This document shows, piece after piece, positions 44,487 through 61,139 of a stretch of 64,000 bases of DNA. The DNA lies in assembly GCA_025917655.1 (NCBI GenBank), contig CP084613.1, forward strand, positions 1,986,001 to 2,050,000, given 5' to 3'. Origin of the DNA: Chlorella sorokiniana. Lineage: Eukaryota > Chlorophyta > Trebouxiophyceae > Chlorellales > Chlorellaceae. The stretch's first letter is position 1; each line of letters opens with the position of its first letter. The position numbers and the translations under genes were made by a program. The notes under the pieces are model-generated. The model saw only the letters and a list, made by a program, of their open reading frames with translations. It had not been told where the DNA came from and made no database searches.

Positions 44487-46543
44487 ATGACGGGCGTTGA
44501 GGCAGTCGCGAGTCTGGGCGTTGTGGAGGCTGAGGAGGTGGACGAGCGCTTCGAATATGATGCGCCCCGCTTCTACGATTTTGATGAGGGCAGCCCCGTG
44601 GGACCTCCAGCGGCCGACTGTTGGTTTGACACGGAGGGTCCCAAAGGTGCAGACTGTTGAGAGAACTTTTGGCAGGTCTGGGCGGTTGAAGCGATCTTCT
44701 CCTTTTCTGTATTTTTGCAGGCCTGGCCACCCCAGTACGGGCTGCTGGCCCGAACCAGGAGGCCAGTTCTATGCAGGTTGGACCTGTTGGACTCTGATTT
44801 GCGGGCTGTGGTTTGTCTCTTTGGAATGATTCTCGTCCTTCCTGCCCGTGCAGCCTGTACAAGCTGTTGTTGTGATGCATGCAACCACACAGCGGCCTGG
44901 GCCACCACAGGGTAAAGGCAACACAGGTGCGGCGGATTGTGTGAGGCAAACCTGCCTCTTCTTTGTCAGGGGTTGCGTTATGCTGGGCGCCTCTGGCTGC
45001 GGTGAAATCATGCAAGGACGCCATCACCTGCAGGCAAGGCTGGAGAGCAGCGCAGTGCATTGGCATCCATAACCAACATGGAGGTGATGGCCAACAAGCC
45101 TGCAAGGCGCAAGGCAGCAGGCGCGCCTGCTGCTGCCTCCGAGCCAGTGTCAGCGCTGGGTCAGCAGGCAGGGCATCTCTCAGCAGCAGCACGCCCTCCT
45201 CTGGCCTTGCCACCTGCACTGACCCGGCAAATTGCTTCCAGTGCCCGCCTAAGCCAAAGGCCCGAGAACGCCCCCAAAGGTTGGTTCCCTTCAATTTTTA
45301 ATGCTGTCGATGTGATCCCCGCTCACTAAGTGGCCAGTGTTGTATTTCATGCTATGCAGATTGTTAGCGGAACTGCGCTCCAGCACTGCACAGCCGATGT
45401 CAAGCGGGCACCTGCAGCTTGATCAGCTTGCATCTCAACACCGGCGGCGCACTGCAGCAGCAAGCCAAAGTATTGCGCAGCCGACTGCGCCTACCGTTGA
45501 TCACTGCAATGTGCTGGAGACAGAGCCATCTGTGCTGGTAGACACCCTCCCAAAGCGGGCTCGCATGCATACGATGGAGACACGCTCAATGGTGGGCCAC
45601 GGCGTGGCAGGGGGCATGCTATCTGTCTTTCTTACGTAAGTTTGCTGACATATCTCAGGCCAGCGGCTGCAGGCAAGTCCCTTCAAATCAATGGCGGAAC
45701 AAATTGCTGTGTATGAAGGTCGGCTGCCCGGCAAGAGCCGCATGGCGCCGGGCAGCACCTTGGTTAGTACTGCAGCATCAGCACAGAAGCATCCAGGCGC
45801 CATTGCCAGTGCTGCTCTGACTGTGCCCATATCACCACAATTTGAGACCAAGAAGCGCGTGCGCGCCCGCGGTTCAAGCCACGGGAGGTTGTTGAGGCAG
45901 AGGAAATGGCGGCCATGCCCAAGTTTAAGGCTCGCCCCGTCAAGTGAGTGCAACAGATGTTCAACATCGCTGACCAGACTTTACCGCTGATCCTGTTTGT
46001 TTTGCCCTGATGTTTCAGCAAACGCATCTTGGAAGCAAAGCCTGGTCAGCTTGGCGTGCCACATGTGGACAGCAAAGCGCCAACCGTGCCACAGCCGTTT
46101 GACCTCTTGACAGAGAGGCGGGCTGTAGACTTTGGCCAGCACACCGGGAGCCATGCCTTCGGAAATGGCAGCAAGCCTGCCTTTGAATTCAAGGCTCAGG
46201 CTTCCAGTGGTCGGCTCACTCGTGGCAGGACCAAGAAGGCAGCGGTTTGGACAGGGCAGCTCACGCAGCCAAAGCCATTCATACTGGCAACCAATTCCAG
46301 AGGGTAAGCTGACAAGATGGTACTAATGTCGAGCAGAACCAGTCAGATTTATGCTGAACTAGAGCAACTGCTTGCCTTCTGCATTCCAGTGCCATGAAGC
46401 GGTCAGCAGCAGCGGAACCGCAGTCTGACGAGCAAGATATGGAAGTGCCTCCTGCTAAACGGCCTCGCGGAGCCACCACCGGCTTTTTCCAGCAAGCTAC
46501 TGCCAAGCGTGGGAGTCCAGCGCCTCCCGCAGGTGCTGTGTGA
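44487..46543 (+). CDS. TPX2: TPX2 spindle assembly factor, short form
   Basis: TPX2 activates Aurora kinase and nucleates spindle microtubules; importin-alpha holds it in the nucleus. Exon 1 (44487-44646) carries the Aurora-binding-like start ERFEYDAPRFYDFDEGSPVG and CWFDTEG, as in plant TPX2 (YEFDAARFFDF...WF). Exon 2 is 44721-44776; exon 3 is about 45051-45279, with basic LTRQIASSARLSQRPE. The central part has EAEEMAAMPKFKARPV joined to NKRILEAKPGQLGVPHV and FDLLTERRAVDFG, the TPX2 importin-type domain. The final exon has a nuclear-localisation-like KRPRGATTGFFQQATAKRGS and ends at 46543. The C-terminal TPX2 domain of land plants (about 300 residues more) is not seen. The exon 3-4 join is unresolved, and one base is missing near 45875. 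Confidence 0.78.
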
Positions 46544-47209
46544 CGCATGCCACATGCACTTGCATGCTAGGCGCGTTGCCATTCATCTCGCTACGCAAGT
46601 GCACGCTTTGGCAGCTCGCAGCGTGCAGCGGCGGCTATGTTGCAAGTGGCATGCTCCTCTGTTTTCTGGGCCCAGTGGTATGTCGAACCCTCTACTCAAT
46701 ATGCACAGTAGCCCGGTCATCGTCCTTCAAGCGGGACGGATGATACAGCGCTGCCTCCGAGTGTGTCGTGTTTAGTATACACGCCACGAACGCAACTTGT
46801 TTCTGCTGCTCCAGAATGCCGCCACTGGCAGGACAAAAAGGGCTGATGGCTGGGCACTGCCACTCCGTGGTGCTGGGAAATGTGGGGGGGCGGAAAGCAG
46901 GGAACAATACATGGTGGTTTTAAGCCCTCTGGGCACTCAGAAACCGCTGCAGGGCCGGCGCGCCCGCGACCTCCTCCTAGCAGCGCTGCTTAGTCGCCTC
47001 TGAGAAGCATGAGAGGGTGCCTGGTCCGCTGCTGCACGGTACCGCTTGTCGTACTGTGATACCGGGTTTGTGGGATTTACTGAAGGTGATGACACACAGC
47101 AACCCATTGATTTTGCATAAAATCAAAAAGTAAAGTGATTACCTACGCAGATTCGTTTGTGGGCTTGTCCCCCACGCTGTCGGTGGGTTTGCACCGCCTG
47201 AGCCCGGCT
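46544..47209. other. Intergenic region after TPX2
   Basis: Only a 35-codon frame at 46816-46923 (MPPLAGQKGLMAGHCHSVVL) with balanced composition was noticed, without a known relative. A G-run (46886-46892) lies inside it. The remainder is probably the TPX2 3' region and the promoter of the next gene. Confidence 0.3.
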
Positions 47210-49843
47210 ATGGGTGTCGCGACTGGGCGCTTGTCGCTGCTGTTGACGGCTGTGCTGTTATCCACCTCGCCCGGTCGTGGGTTAGCTAAAGGCGAAGGCA
47301 AGCCGCTTGTTTGTTTACTTGGGGAGCTTTGTGTTTCTACGCTCGACGCTGCCGACCCTTGGTGCATCCTGCTCGATCGCCGACAGCTGCCATGTCACTG
47401 CCTCCTGTGCCCAAATCTCAACAATCTGCCGAGCCGTAACAATTTACACACCTGGTTTACGCACTTGTGTGCATGTGCACCTCTGTATATCCGCAGAGCA
47501 GAATACATGCCCAACCGCAAAGAAGTTTCTGACATGCGTGACGCCGGAATACACACTCCCGAACCTGACGGCGGTCATTGCCGGCTCGAAGACCCCAAGG
47601 CTTTCAGTTGTGGGGTTTCCAGGCTTGGACCTCCGCCAGATTTTGCCCTGGAATGACATCATCAGCTTGTGAGTGCAAATGCTGCAGTATGCCTTTATAA
47701 CGCCCTAAGTGGTATGATTGATGCCCTTCTGCAGGACACGACGCCGCACCGACAATGCGCTGTATAGATGCCGATACCCCATCTTCCCTGGAAAGCGGCT
47801 AATCTCGTACGCCAACAACCCAAGCTCTAGATACCACGAAATCTTTTCCACGTGCACACGATGCCCGCTCTTCACCAGTCAACAAAATTATTATGTGTCT
47901 GGTGGCGTCCACAAGTGCGGGTTTGATTTTGTATGCAGTGAAATGTGTACTTGACTCGGACCTGCGACTCGCTTTCGTGATGCACATCCTCTGCAGCGTG
48001 AATTCCCTGACCAAGGACGACATCAAGACATTGCCTGCTCTACAAGCGTGGAAGACTTACTACCGGAGCATTGCTCCAAACTTGAGCCTGTGCCTCGCTG
48101 TGAATCCTTGCTTGATGAATGGTGAGCCGGCGTTGCCTTCCGCGGCAGGTTGTTCATTTTCTCACATTTTTCATTATGCCTTGCCTGTCGCGCAGTCCTC
48201 CTCGGTGTTGCTGGACTTAAAAGAGGCGTTAGCGTTCAGTCTCAAGGGGTGGCGGTCCGATTGACTATGCAACAGTATTATTTTTCGTTTGGCACCAAAA
48301 CAGTGCCGCCAGCGTGGAGGCAAGCCACACCCAGGTTCTGGATGACATACGACACCTCCGCCTTTAACGATACAGGTCAACCCTTGCTGCTGGCCACCAT
48401 TTCGTGACGCCAGTAGCAAGCCCACAACTGTCTTTTGCACACTTTCAGGCTTCTACACCTCCGTTGAGCAGCTCACTACACCTGCTGGTCGTGCCTACTT
48501 GTCTGGTCCTTTCGAGAGGAATGCTGACCAGACAGTGACGTTGCCGTGTGCATCCTTGAGCCTCAATTCTCACAACAGTGGCACCCCCTGGGTGATGTGG
48601 CGCGATGAGGCCAAGGTGGCGGTCTCTTTTGGCCTGCCGGCTGCACCAAACATAAGGCTCTGGGAGCAGATTGCTCTTAATCTGTGGTGCGCACTTGCTT
48701 CCAGCAGCTGATGACCAATTGATTGCCTGTGTCCCGTGCTAACGTTGGCACACGTAAGTGCACAAGCTGCAGGCAACCTGGTGGGATGCAGCTGAAAAAT
48801 GTCCAAATGTTGACGCGCTGGCCGTCTTGCCAGTTCTGGTTGACCTCTGCTGGCGGGGCGTCTGTACGGTCATTTGTGGCGCAGGCACGGCTTCACCTGG
48901 CAGGCCCCAGCTGGCTGTAATTCCCAAGTCCACTGCCCGGGTTGCTGCAATTGCAGGTTCCAGAAATTGGGTCCATCCTTGAGCGCCTGTATCGCAACGT
49001 GGCGCTGGGAGGGCAAACAGTCGCTCAGGTCCAGGTGTACCTCGGCGGTACCAATGGAGCCGCCGTGCGCCTCGATATGGCACCAGGCAAATATCCCTTG
49101 ACAAAGGCGGTGAGTGTCCGCCTGCCTGATGATCTGGAGGCGCACAACTGCAGGCAGTAACTTCGGCCCCACTTGATTACAGCAATGCATCCACTTGACT
49201 GATGTATGTATAGTAAACGTGTTCACTGTCTGCCACCTCGCAGGCACAGCTGCGTTTGGGTCGGCCATTTCTCGCCAATGCCCATTCACTCGTTCTCACG
49301 GTGCAACCCAGCACAAACACTTGCTGTTGTTCTGCCTGTGCAAAGTTAAGAGTCCTTAATCATCTATCTGATGCAGGCTGCATATGAGTCATCCACGTTC
49401 ATGGCAGGCGTTACAGTTCAACAGGGAACCACCAACACCCCTGTGCACTTCTGGTGGGCACAAGTGGCTGTTTCCTTGGCTCAATGTCCAGCATGCAGAG
49501 ATGCTTATCCTTCCCTGATGCACTGCTCCTTGATGGTTTCCTGTGCAGCACAATCGATGACGAGTGTCCGCCAGGTACACGTTTACACATTTGCGACCTT
49601 GAAAGCATGCTTGCCTCCGCCTGCTGACATGCTGTGTGGCCTGCTTTTGTAGAGTACCAATCTTGTGACCAAACCGGGGTATGCCTTCTGCCGGATGCAC
49701 AGACAGCTTCCATCTCGGCTACCATTACCGCATCTACTGCCTCAATGCCTGCTGAGGGAACCCTTCTCATGGGACAGCCTTGTACCAGCAACATCAGCTG
49801 TTCTTATGGCCTGCACTGCCTTGATGGTTTGTGCTCAGAGTGA
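47210..49843 (+). CDS. Predicted secreted cysteine-rich protein, unknown family
   Basis: The ATG at 47210 opens a signal peptide, MGVATGRLSLLLTAVLLSTS. What follows is a series of exons with spaced cysteines and no lysine-rich or nuclear features: SCSIADSCHVTASCAQISTI, CRAVTIYTPGLRTCVHVHLC, TCPTAKKFLTC and LRQILPWNDIISL (to about 47670); CAVYRCRYPIFPGKRLISYA (from about 47735); KTLPALQAWKTYYRSIAPNL (48040); YYFSFGTKTVPPAWRQATPR (48280); LERLYRNVALGGQTVAQVQV (48980); AYESSTFMAGVTVQQG (49378). It ends with a compact Cys motif, PCTSNISCSYGLHCLDGLCS, before the stop at 49843. These could be one gene or two adjacent ones, as several exon joins were not resolved. I do not recognise the family; a cell-wall or extracellular-matrix protein is a reasonable guess. 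Confidence 0.45.
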
Positions 49844-49975
49844 AAACAGTGACACACCTTGTTGCAACTACCCTTAAACTGCTTAGTGGCGACGATGTTG
49901 AGTTGTAGCAAGCTGCTGATGTCGACAACAATGCAGAGATTCAGCAGATACCAATCTGCCCCAAAGCATGCATTA

Positions 49976-55795
<5,820 letters not shown>

Positions 55796-56676
55796 ATCAA
55801 CTGGGTCCCGCCACCCACCGCTTGCGCCTTTTGAAACGGTGGGGCGGTGCAGGGAGGTCGCGAAAGAACGGGCTGTCACGCCAGCCTGGCTTGCTCGCGG
55901 GCCAGCAAGGCGGCGTTGTGCTTTCTGCCGGAACAACAGCTAGCTTCTCGCGCCTGGTCCACCAAGAAAGGCTTGGCGGCAAGGTCTCCAAGGCTGGCGG
56001 CGTACTTGCAGTATATGAGGCAAACTGCATTCAGTATATGAGACTAGACTGCACTGTTCAAAGTTTGGGACGTGTGCTGCCAAGCGCACAGTGAGCTGCT
56101 TGCTTCGCATGCATGCACGACTGTGCTGAATGCAACCTGACCAGCCGCCTGTGAATGTTTGCAGCGCCACAATCGCTCTTCTCCTGCTGCAGCAGTTAAC
56201 AGTATCTCATGCATTGCCTGCCATGCTGTCAGCATCTCTGAACCACTGACACAGCTGATAGGCACAAGGCACGTGCCTACACGCTGTTGCCAGGGCCTGC
56301 ATGGCATTGCAGGCAAAATCCTCTGCGTACTGTGATAACATCATTGTGTGCAAAGCAAAGTGAAAAGCACATCGTTCATGATAAAACGATGCCTTATTGG
56401 TTGCCTGCTACAAGAACTTTCATTCTGTGAGGGTGATCACTTCAAGAATTTTCCTGGAATTTTACTGGATGCCAGGAGCTGCGGTTGAATATGAGAGCCG
56501 TTTACGGTGCTGTGCTGCAGTCCACGCCCTCAGTCCAGACGACAGTGCAGTGCGTCAACAGCAGCATGATGTAGTAAGGCTTTGCATCGCTTCAAAGGTG
56601 GATCGCTGTACAGATGACAAGCTGCTGATACACGAGATCTTGCACATGGTCCCGGCAGGCAGTTGATGGTTGCCAC
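55796..56676. other. Intergenic region between SPT16 and AP-1 mu
   Basis: No coding sequence supported. Both genes are on the minus strand, so this is the SPT16 promoter plus the AP-1 mu 3' region. A plus-strand frame at 56397-56666 has no recognisable family or flanking splice signals. Confidence 0.35.
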
Positions 56677-58953
56677 TCAGTTGCCACCCATGCGAATCTC
56701 ATACGAGCCTGCCTGCGTCAAGTACCTCACCCTGCAAAAGCAACAGCAAACAAACAGCGCTGACTCACGAAAGTGGGATGCTGGATCAGCTGCCCAGAAT
56801 TCTGCCACATTAAAGCCAGGCTACTTACCACGGCAAGGCCTGATAACCACTGCGCTCAATAACCTTCAAGTACCGAATTTGAATGCCGCTGCAGTCAGAT
56901 GAGCCAGGCAGATGGGCATGAGATGCTCGAATAGATTAATCTGTCAGAATGCAAGCGCAGACACTGCCAGACGCAGGAAGAAGTACAGCTTTCAACACTG
57001 GACAAGCGGGACATAGCATGAGCATATGTGAGAGCACATAATTACACTGCTGCAAAAGCGCACCTGACACTGTAGTAAGGAATCTCAAACTTAACCTTGA
57101 TGGGCGGCAAGCGACCCTGGTGCTCCTCCTCAGCTGCCACAGATGGCAGCCCAAACTTGCACCGCAGCAGGAACTCGCGGCCGCCAGGGAAGTTCTTTAT
57201 TTTCCACACCAACGCATCCTTCTCCGGAGCATAGACTGCCGTGCCCTGCACCTAGGCAAACACACATTGTTATGTTGTTGTTGCAATGATGCACGGCAAT
57301 CGCATTTGAAGCTGAAATCATTGGTTTGGCGAGGCCTTCAACGGCAGCTTCGGCTTGCCTGCGATGTGCGCACGGTGGGAGAGATTGCATCGGGCGGAAG
57401 CGGCAGCAAGATCTCTACCGATGTTGCAGTACTGCGTTCCTTAAATTGTGACCGAGCCTTCACGAGGTATTCCGTGCGACTGCGGCTGTGCTTGTCCACA
57501 TGACACTCCACCCAAATCAACGGCTTGATGTTCTGGCTTAAACGGTAAGTCCTGAACAGGAGTGCAATGTTGACGAAACATGAGAGATAAACCTGACATA
57601 GGAGCAACCTGAGAACAAGTGCTTTCTCACATGAGATCAAACGCCCCATCGGGCGGGATGAACGATATTGTCCTGTCTCGCTCAAAAGATGCCAGGCGCA
57701 CGCACTGGTGGAACTTGATGTCCTCCAAGTCCACTGCCTTCTGTCGCCCGCTCCGCCCTTGCGATTCAAACAGAACCTTGTCATTTACGCCGCACTTGCA
57801 CTCGGGCTGCAAGGTAGGTGAGGCAAGGGAAATGGAAATGCAATTTTGGTTGTCTTGACACTGCAACGATCCCTTCCTGCCTTTGGCAATACTGACTGTT
57901 GTTGGACGACTGCTTGCTTAACAACTGCAGCGCTTCCGGGGCTCACCATGCCGCTGAGATAGGCACGCATTTTGAGAGCACCCACCACCTCACTTCGCAC
58001 CACAGTTCCATTGCTGTTGACGAGCAGGTTAACGCTCTCAACAACATCAAGGAAAACCTGCAGACGGGCAGCAGGATAGAGGCCACAATAGTAATATGGG
58101 CTGCCTGATGCGCAGCCGCATATCCACTTTGCTGCATGGAGCTGGTGCCTGGCGCTTGCACGATGTGCTGCGCCACTGTTGCACATAGCACAAACCTCAT
58201 TTTTTTTGTAGAACAGCCCCTCCTGGCGCCATGAGACCGCATTGGTGACTGCCATGGGCGGTCGCGCCTGCACTGCCATGCGATGAGCATCCGTCTTGAT
58301 AAACTCAGATAGAATTTTGGCTTCCGTGAACTGTGGGTAGCCGAAGTCCATTATCTCATCCAGCAGCTCATACGCAATGACAAAGTTGTCGCGTAGGGAC
58401 TCTTCTTCCAACTGTTCAGGTTGAGATGTGGAAAGGGGGATCATGTGGGTCAGCACTGTACGCGCCAGCTTGAAAACATGCACTCGTCTTGGTGCAAACA
58501 CACATGCTACCTTCAGCAAGCAAGCTCACCTCATGGAAATAGTGCTTGAAGATTTCCACAAGTTTGTGAAGAAAGACAAGCGCAGCGGCTGCATTAACGT
58601 TGCCCTTTGTCACGGCCAAGATGTAAAGGTTAGAGTACTGGACATACAGATAGCTGAGTGACCCATCCTGCAGGACAGGTGCTGCGCCGCCCCCTTCGTC
58701 AAGCTCATTCTGCTTGGCAGTGAACCGGTCAGCCACTTTTGCCAGCGGCACATCGCCCCCTGCAGCAGGTGGGGGTTGTAGCAAGGCTGGGCAGTGGTGG
58801 AAGCGTGGCTGCTCGGGAGGTTCATACAGCCTGCAGCGTGCGAGCCCAGTTCTCCTGAACATAAGACGTGATCCGCTTTTGACCGCGCCTGTAGTCTCGC
58901 TGCAGAACGGGCTTTCCGCGCTGATCAAGAAATAACACTGCCGATATTGACAT
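56677..58953 (-). CDS. AP1M: AP-1 clathrin adaptor medium (mu) subunit
   Basis: This subunit sorts YxxPhi cargo at the trans-Golgi network. The ATG at 58953 gives [20 protein letters not shown], then the longin part [35 protein letters not shown] and [16 protein letters not shown] linker follows: [20 protein letters not shown] and [20 protein letters not shown]. The mu-homology domain follows, with [102 protein letters not shown] and [14 protein letters not shown], then RSGYQALPW, and it ends [17 protein letters not shown] at the stop 56677. About ten exons. The first join is ambiguous: a canonical GT donor gives a two-residue insertion in RDYRGDV, while a GC donor would remove it. Nothing else is unusual. 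Confidence 0.94.
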
Positions 58954-60029
58954 CCTGACTGGGCAGGCCGAGTGGCCCTTGGGCGGTGCAACTGCCCCTG
59001 CAGGCGAGCAGTATCACCGCGAGTTGTTGAAAGACGAAATGGAGACTATCACGCAGTTGCTGCGACAACGGGCACTTGAAAAAGAGTGAGCTCTGCCACT
59101 GCACAAAGAAGATGGTGTCCTATTAACAGCAGAGCAACCGATTCTTATTATAAGCCTTTTACGATGTCCTATTCATGTGTAAAAACAATTCGCATGCCCC
59201 GGTATGGGTTTCTGCAGTACGTTGACTGTACTGCCATGTTTGTTCGATCTAGCCGCCGAAACCGGCTGAATCGACGCCCAGGGGAATAACGGGGGCTCAG
59301 GTGCACAGCACGGCACGGCACAGGTGTCAATCATAAAGAGAGGCAAATTTCGGGGTATTGGGGCCCTGCTGCGGGGGCGGCGGGTCTAGCGGCCTGCGCC
59401 CTAACTGAGCCTCGTAAGCGCAGCCGCTGGCCCAGCTGCTTGGCCGACATGGACCAGGGCGCATAGCGCTGCCGCCGCTTTTCCATGCTGTGCACGGCGA
59501 GGGGAGCGGAAGGTTGCGCGGTCCAGTTCTGACGGGCGCCAAATTTTCACATGGGGGCATACAGGGCCGGGTGCGTTTCCATTCACAGCGGCAGAATACA
59601 GCTGGCGGTGGCTGCCAGCTGTCAGCTGGGGAGTGGTGGGGGACGTTGGGGGAGGGCATTGTTACAGCACAAGGACGCGGACCAGTGCTGTTTGCTGGCA
59701 ACGTTAACGCCACACCCAGACGCCCTGATTGGGTGGCTTGTGACTTTGATGAATCATCAGAGTCCCAGAGATCATCATCTAATGTGGCTCATGAGCATAA
59801 CGTCACCCTCCAGGACGCGTTCACTGTGGGCAAGGAAGGGGCCTCCCCACAAGCGTGCCGTGGCAGTCGCAAGATCGTGGCACAAACATTGGTTATGCCA
59901 ATTAGTTGCTTACATTTGTGTCAGTCGACGGGCATGCGCATTGCCAATGGCAGAGTAGCGGGCAATTAGACAGGCGCTTGCACTTGCTACCTTGTGCGAG
60001 GGGGCAGCAGCCAGGTTGACTTCTTCCTG
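58954..60029. other. Region without a supported gene, left of the transposon island
   Basis: A plus-strand frame at 58924-59089 (ending YHRELLKDEMETITQLLRQR and a stop) overlaps the AP-1 mu start on the other strand and has coiled-coil character, but no start codon or splice partner was found. From 59330 to 59960 frames on both strands are open; the minus one ends RRPLDPPPPQQGPNTPKFAS and might be a protein C-terminus. None could be assigned. Confidence 0.3.
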
Positions 60030-60835
60030 GGATGCCCCGTGTGTTCCCCCTCCTCTCACGCCTTGTTGTGCGGGAAATTGACGCCCATTCCGATCACTGC
60101 CGAGTCAGCCTGCGGGTGTCGCTCCCTGCGGGGGTGCTGGGTGCACACCCCAGGGCCGCAGAGGCTGAGCATGGGGACACGTTCGTTTATACCTTGCCTG
60201 ATCCTGTGGCACCCACCTGGGACCCTGCCTGCGGGCTGACTACAGTGAGTCCCTTTTGGGGGTCGGTCAGGGTCCGCCCAACGGGCCGTTGGCGGGGCAG
60301 GGAACCTTGGCGCAGTTCCTTGAGCTGGATCCGGTGGCAGTGGCCAGCTTTGTGCACGATTGCTACCGTCTGTCGTCGGCTGGAGACGACACCCGCAGCA
60401 ACGAGTCTGAGCCCCAGCACCAACGCCAGGCGACCCCGGCTTGAGTGGGCCTACGTCGCCGTTCTCGCGGCCCCTGCCAGCCCGTGCCCGGCTTGCGTTG
60501 GATTCTTCCTTGCCTTTTCTGACTCTGTCACATTTTGCCTTGCGTTGCATCCTTGTCATCGTGCTTGCGTGCATGTTTGCTTGCCATCCTGTTTGCTTGT
60601 TGCATCTTGCATCTTCACCTCGGCGCGATGGGGGTGCGCGGGCCCGGGCTTTGACTCCCGTGTGCGACTGGCCTGATGAGTTCCAATTTTCGAGGGCCAG
60701 CCCGTTCCCGTCTGTTGGCATATGCCGCAGCGGGGATGGGCCCGTTTGCGTCTGAGCTGCATGGGCCCTATGGCCCGTCCGCGAGGGACAGTGATTGTCC
60801 AAAAGGCAGACGTTAAACACGTGTAACATAACATC
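60030..60835 (+). mobile_element. LINE (non-LTR retrotransposon), internally deleted copy
   Basis: The left part (60030-60240) encodes an endonuclease end, LVVREIDAHSDHCRVSLRVS; SDHCRVSL is the conserved SDH motif of LINE apurinic endonucleases. At 60241 it jumps straight to the last 68 codons of the same ORF (GPPNGPLAGQGTLAQFLELD ... RQATPA, stop 60442-60444) and a 3' untranslated region of about 390 bp. The whole reverse transcriptase and zinc-knuckle part is absent, so this is a deletion derivative. The 3' part matches the copy from 63577 at roughly 90% by eye. The 3' UTR ends near 60835 (gttaaacacgtgtaac). Confidence 0.8.
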
Positions 60836-61139
60836 CACACCTTTGCAGAGGAACACCCCGTGCAGCCTGGCGCCAGCCGCGCTTTTGGGTTGCACTCAAG
60901 GCCCACCTCTCCAGCCACGTTGTGGCATTCCCTGCAGCCCGGCGGCGGCAAGTGGATGCCGCGAGGCGCACGTGGACGTCCTTTGGCATTGCTTCGGCGA
61001 GTGCCCCACACGCTGGTTCCACATGTTGGACCGCAACGCCTTACCAAACCAGCCCTTGGCAGAGCTCTTGCACCCATCTGACCCAGCGGCCCCAGCCGCA
61101 GATCTCAGCACGCCCGCGGGCCGCGAGCTTGCCTCAACT
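60836..61139. other. Unclassified, probably transposon-derived
   Basis: An open plus-strand frame includes EAHVDVLWHCFGECPTRWFH, whose His/Cys spacing resembles the zinc-binding end of LINE reverse transcriptases, but it differs from the LINE copies on both sides. Too short to classify. Confidence 0.3.

Noticed and set aside
60056-60895. Minus-strand open frame across the first LINE copy
   Set aside because: It runs antisense through the LINE 3' UTR and ORF end; the plus-strand motifs and the second copy fix the true direction.
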